Shown one piece after another: positions 30,769 through 31,982 of a stretch of DNA of 31,982 nucleotides (position 1 is the first letter of the stretch; the number at the start of each line of letters is the position of its first letter). A program made the translations under genes and the position numbers. The DNA lies in contig JBAQLV010000016.1 in assembly GCA_049302185.1 (NCBI GenBank), positions 1-31,982 of the forward strand, in the 5' to 3' direction. Below the pieces are notes generated by a model that saw only the letters and a program-made list of their open reading frames with translations, had not been told where the DNA came from and made no database searches. The stretch is from UBA1546 sp049302185 (GTDB lineage Bacteria > Nitrospirota > Thermodesulfovibrionia > Thermodesulfovibrionales > UBA1546).

Positions 30769-31833
30769 ATGAAATCTTACAACATTGCAGTTATACCCGG
30801 TGACGGAACAGGCCCGGAGGTTATAGCAGCAGGGATTAAAGTCCTGAACGCGGCAGAAGAAAAATTCGGATTCAAGCTTAATCTCACATATTATGATTTT
30901 GGCGGAGACAGGTATTTAAAGACAGGAGAGGTTTTGCCTGAGAATGCAGTGTCAGAACTCAAAAAGCATAATGCAATCTATCTCGGCGCAATAGGACATC
31001 CTGACGTAAAGCCGGGCGTTCTTGAAAAAGGCATTCTTCTTAGGCTGAGGTTTGAACTTGACCAGTATATCAATTTAAGGCCTGTGAAGCTTTATCCCGG
31101 TGTGGATTGTCCGTTGAAGGATAAAAAACCCGAAGACATAGATTTTGTTGTTGTCAGGGAAAACACAGAGGGGATGTATGCAGGAGCAGGAGGTGTTTTG
31201 AAAAAAGGCACGGCGGATGAAGTTGCTGTGCAGGAGTCCATAAACACCCGGAAAGGTGTTGAGCGGTGCATCAGATATGCATTTGAATATTGCAGAAAAA
31301 GAAACAAGATGAAAAAGCTTACTCTTTGCGGAAAGACAAATGTGCTGACATTCGCATTTGACCTATGGGAGAGGACTTTCTATGAGGTTGCAAAGGAATA
31401 TCCTGATATAAAGGTTGATTATGCGCACGTTGATGCAATAACAATGTGGTTTGTAAAAAACCCTGAGTGGTTTGATGTGATTGTCACTGACAACATGTTC
31501 GGAGACATCATCACTGACCTTGGCGCAATGATACAGGGCGGAATGGGCATTGCTGCAGGCGGAAACATAAATCCTAAAGGCGTTTCAATGTTTGAACCGA
31601 TAGGGGGCTCTGCGCCAAAATATAAAGGAAAGAATGTTATCAATCCGCTGGCTGCAATATGCGCAGCAGGCATGATGCTTGAGCATCTCGGAGAAGAGAA
31701 GGCAGGCAAGACAATAGAAAAAGCTGTAATGAAAGTAACAGGGAAGCATCTTAAAAGCCTTGCTGCAGGGCAGATGGGCCACTCAACAACCGAGGTGGGA
31801 GACATGGTAGCAAAATATGTAAAGGAGGCATAA
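30769..31833 (+). CDS. leuB: 3-isopropylmalate dehydrogenase
   Basis: The product has 354 residues from ATG 30769, with AGGAGG 4 bases upstream; the longer frame from 30742 is rejected. Family motifs are present in order: IPGDGTGPEV, the substrate-binding helix LLRLRFELDQYINLRPVKLYPG, RENTEGMYAG, the metal site DNMFGDIITDLGAMIQGGMG, and EPIGGSAP before the NAD-binding loop. It oxidises and decarboxylates 3-isopropylmalate to the leucine precursor ketoacid. The RENTEGMYAG form is shared with several beta-decarboxylating dehydrogenases, but leuD next door favours LeuB over isocitrate or homoisocitrate dehydrogenase. Confidence 0.93.
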   Translation: MKSYNIAVIPGDGTGPEVIAAGIKVLNAAEEKFGFKLNLTYYDFGGDRYLKTGEVLPENAVSELKKHNAIYLGAIGHPDVKPGVLEKGILLRLRFELDQYINLRPVKLYPGVDCPLKDKKPEDIDFVVVRENTEGMYAGAGGVLKKGTADEVAVQESINTRKGVERCIRYAFEYCRKRNKMKKLTLCGKTNVLTFAFDLWERTFYEVAKEYPDIKVDYAHVDAITMWFVKNPEWFDVIVTDNMFGDIITDLGAMIQGGMGIAAGGNINPKGVSMFEPIGGSAPKYKGKNVINPLAAICAAGMMLEHLGEEKAGKTIEKAVMKVTGKHLKSLAAGQMGHSTTEVGDMVAKYVKEA

Positions 31834-31835
31834 AT

Positions 31836-31898
31836 ATGGGAGTAAAGACGGAACATAGGAAGCAAATAAGAACACCTTTTGCTAGCAAATCTCGGTAA
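31836..31898 (+). pseudogene. Short open frame after leuB, start of a lost or broken gene
   Basis: AAAGGAGG, a near-ideal ribosome site, precedes an ATG 2 bases after the leuB stop, as expected for the next operon gene. The frame reads 20 codons (MGVKTEHRKQIRTPFASKSR) and stops. The remaining 84 bases are A/T-rich with no gene I recognise. The downstream gene has been disrupted, or the assembly is unreliable here. Confidence 0.35.
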
Positions 31899-31982
31899 CC
31901 AATCAAAAATAGCCCTTAGAAATTGCTATCACCTATAATCTAAAAACTGCCAGAATAAAGATGTAATATAAGTGGGTATTTT

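Noticed and set aside
1..31982. CRISPR array
   Set aside because: No regularly spaced repeats of 23-50 bases with unique spacers were seen; the tandem repeats present are heptamers.

Overview
The window looks like bacterial chromosome of about 45% G+C from an uncultured Nitrospirota-like (Thermodesulfovibrionia) or deltaproteobacterium-like organism. That placement is inferred from the overall look of the housekeeping proteins and the families of short dispersed palindromes; no marker tree was possible. Most of it is core genes, with several accessory patches and an unusually rich set of short repeats.

Layout. 1-2121: a 3'-truncated rhlE-type RNA helicase (minus strand, GC-rich), a cold-shock gene with a terminator in its leader, and a small conserved protein. 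2167-6950 (minus): the proteostasis operon tig-clpP-clpX, followed by comM on its own promoter. 7047-9087: an accessory patch with a Fic AMP-transferase under a repeat-rich operator, a 138-bp MITE and an orphan CopG-type antitoxin. 9236-12725: polA and a lysine-rich DUF4912 protein. 12722-14343: the most unusual region, three minus-strand integron-type gene cassettes (one complete, two with lost ends) with two attC sites and no integrase, bounded on both sides by identical 22-bp palindromes that contain a consensus ParB parS core. 14343-17630: a REC-PilZ regulator, then feoB-fur behind a Fur box. 17631-17989: a tRNA-Ile/tRNA-Ala/5S unit on the minus strand with its own promoter and no 16S or 23S rRNA. 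18135-19963: argS followed by a 178-bp fold-back element with a perfect 26-bp closing helix. 20082-23545: an XRE regulator divergent from a beta-barrel protein, a lipoprotein, hicBA and two secreted proteins. 23574-26348: uvrA carrying two in-frame repeat insertions. 26392-30086: a peptide-type ABC importer (binding protein and two permeases, no ATPase in view). 30091-31833: leuD and leuB.

How the genes work together. Trigger factor, ClpP and ClpX form a protein folding/degradation unit. FeoB and Fur form an iron-uptake unit that probably feeds back on itself through the Fur box. PolA and UvrA serve DNA repair. LeuD and LeuB catalyse consecutive steps of leucine synthesis, with leuC elsewhere. 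Several genes (comM, polA, argS, uvrA, the importer binding protein) have a -10-like hexamer only 5-9 bases before the start codon and no Shine-Dalgarno sequence, which suggests leaderless mRNAs.

The best candidates for something undescribed are the cassette cluster between twin parS palindromes, the fold-back element after argS, the rRNA-free tRNA-5S operon, and palindromic repeats that have colonised uvrA coding sequence.
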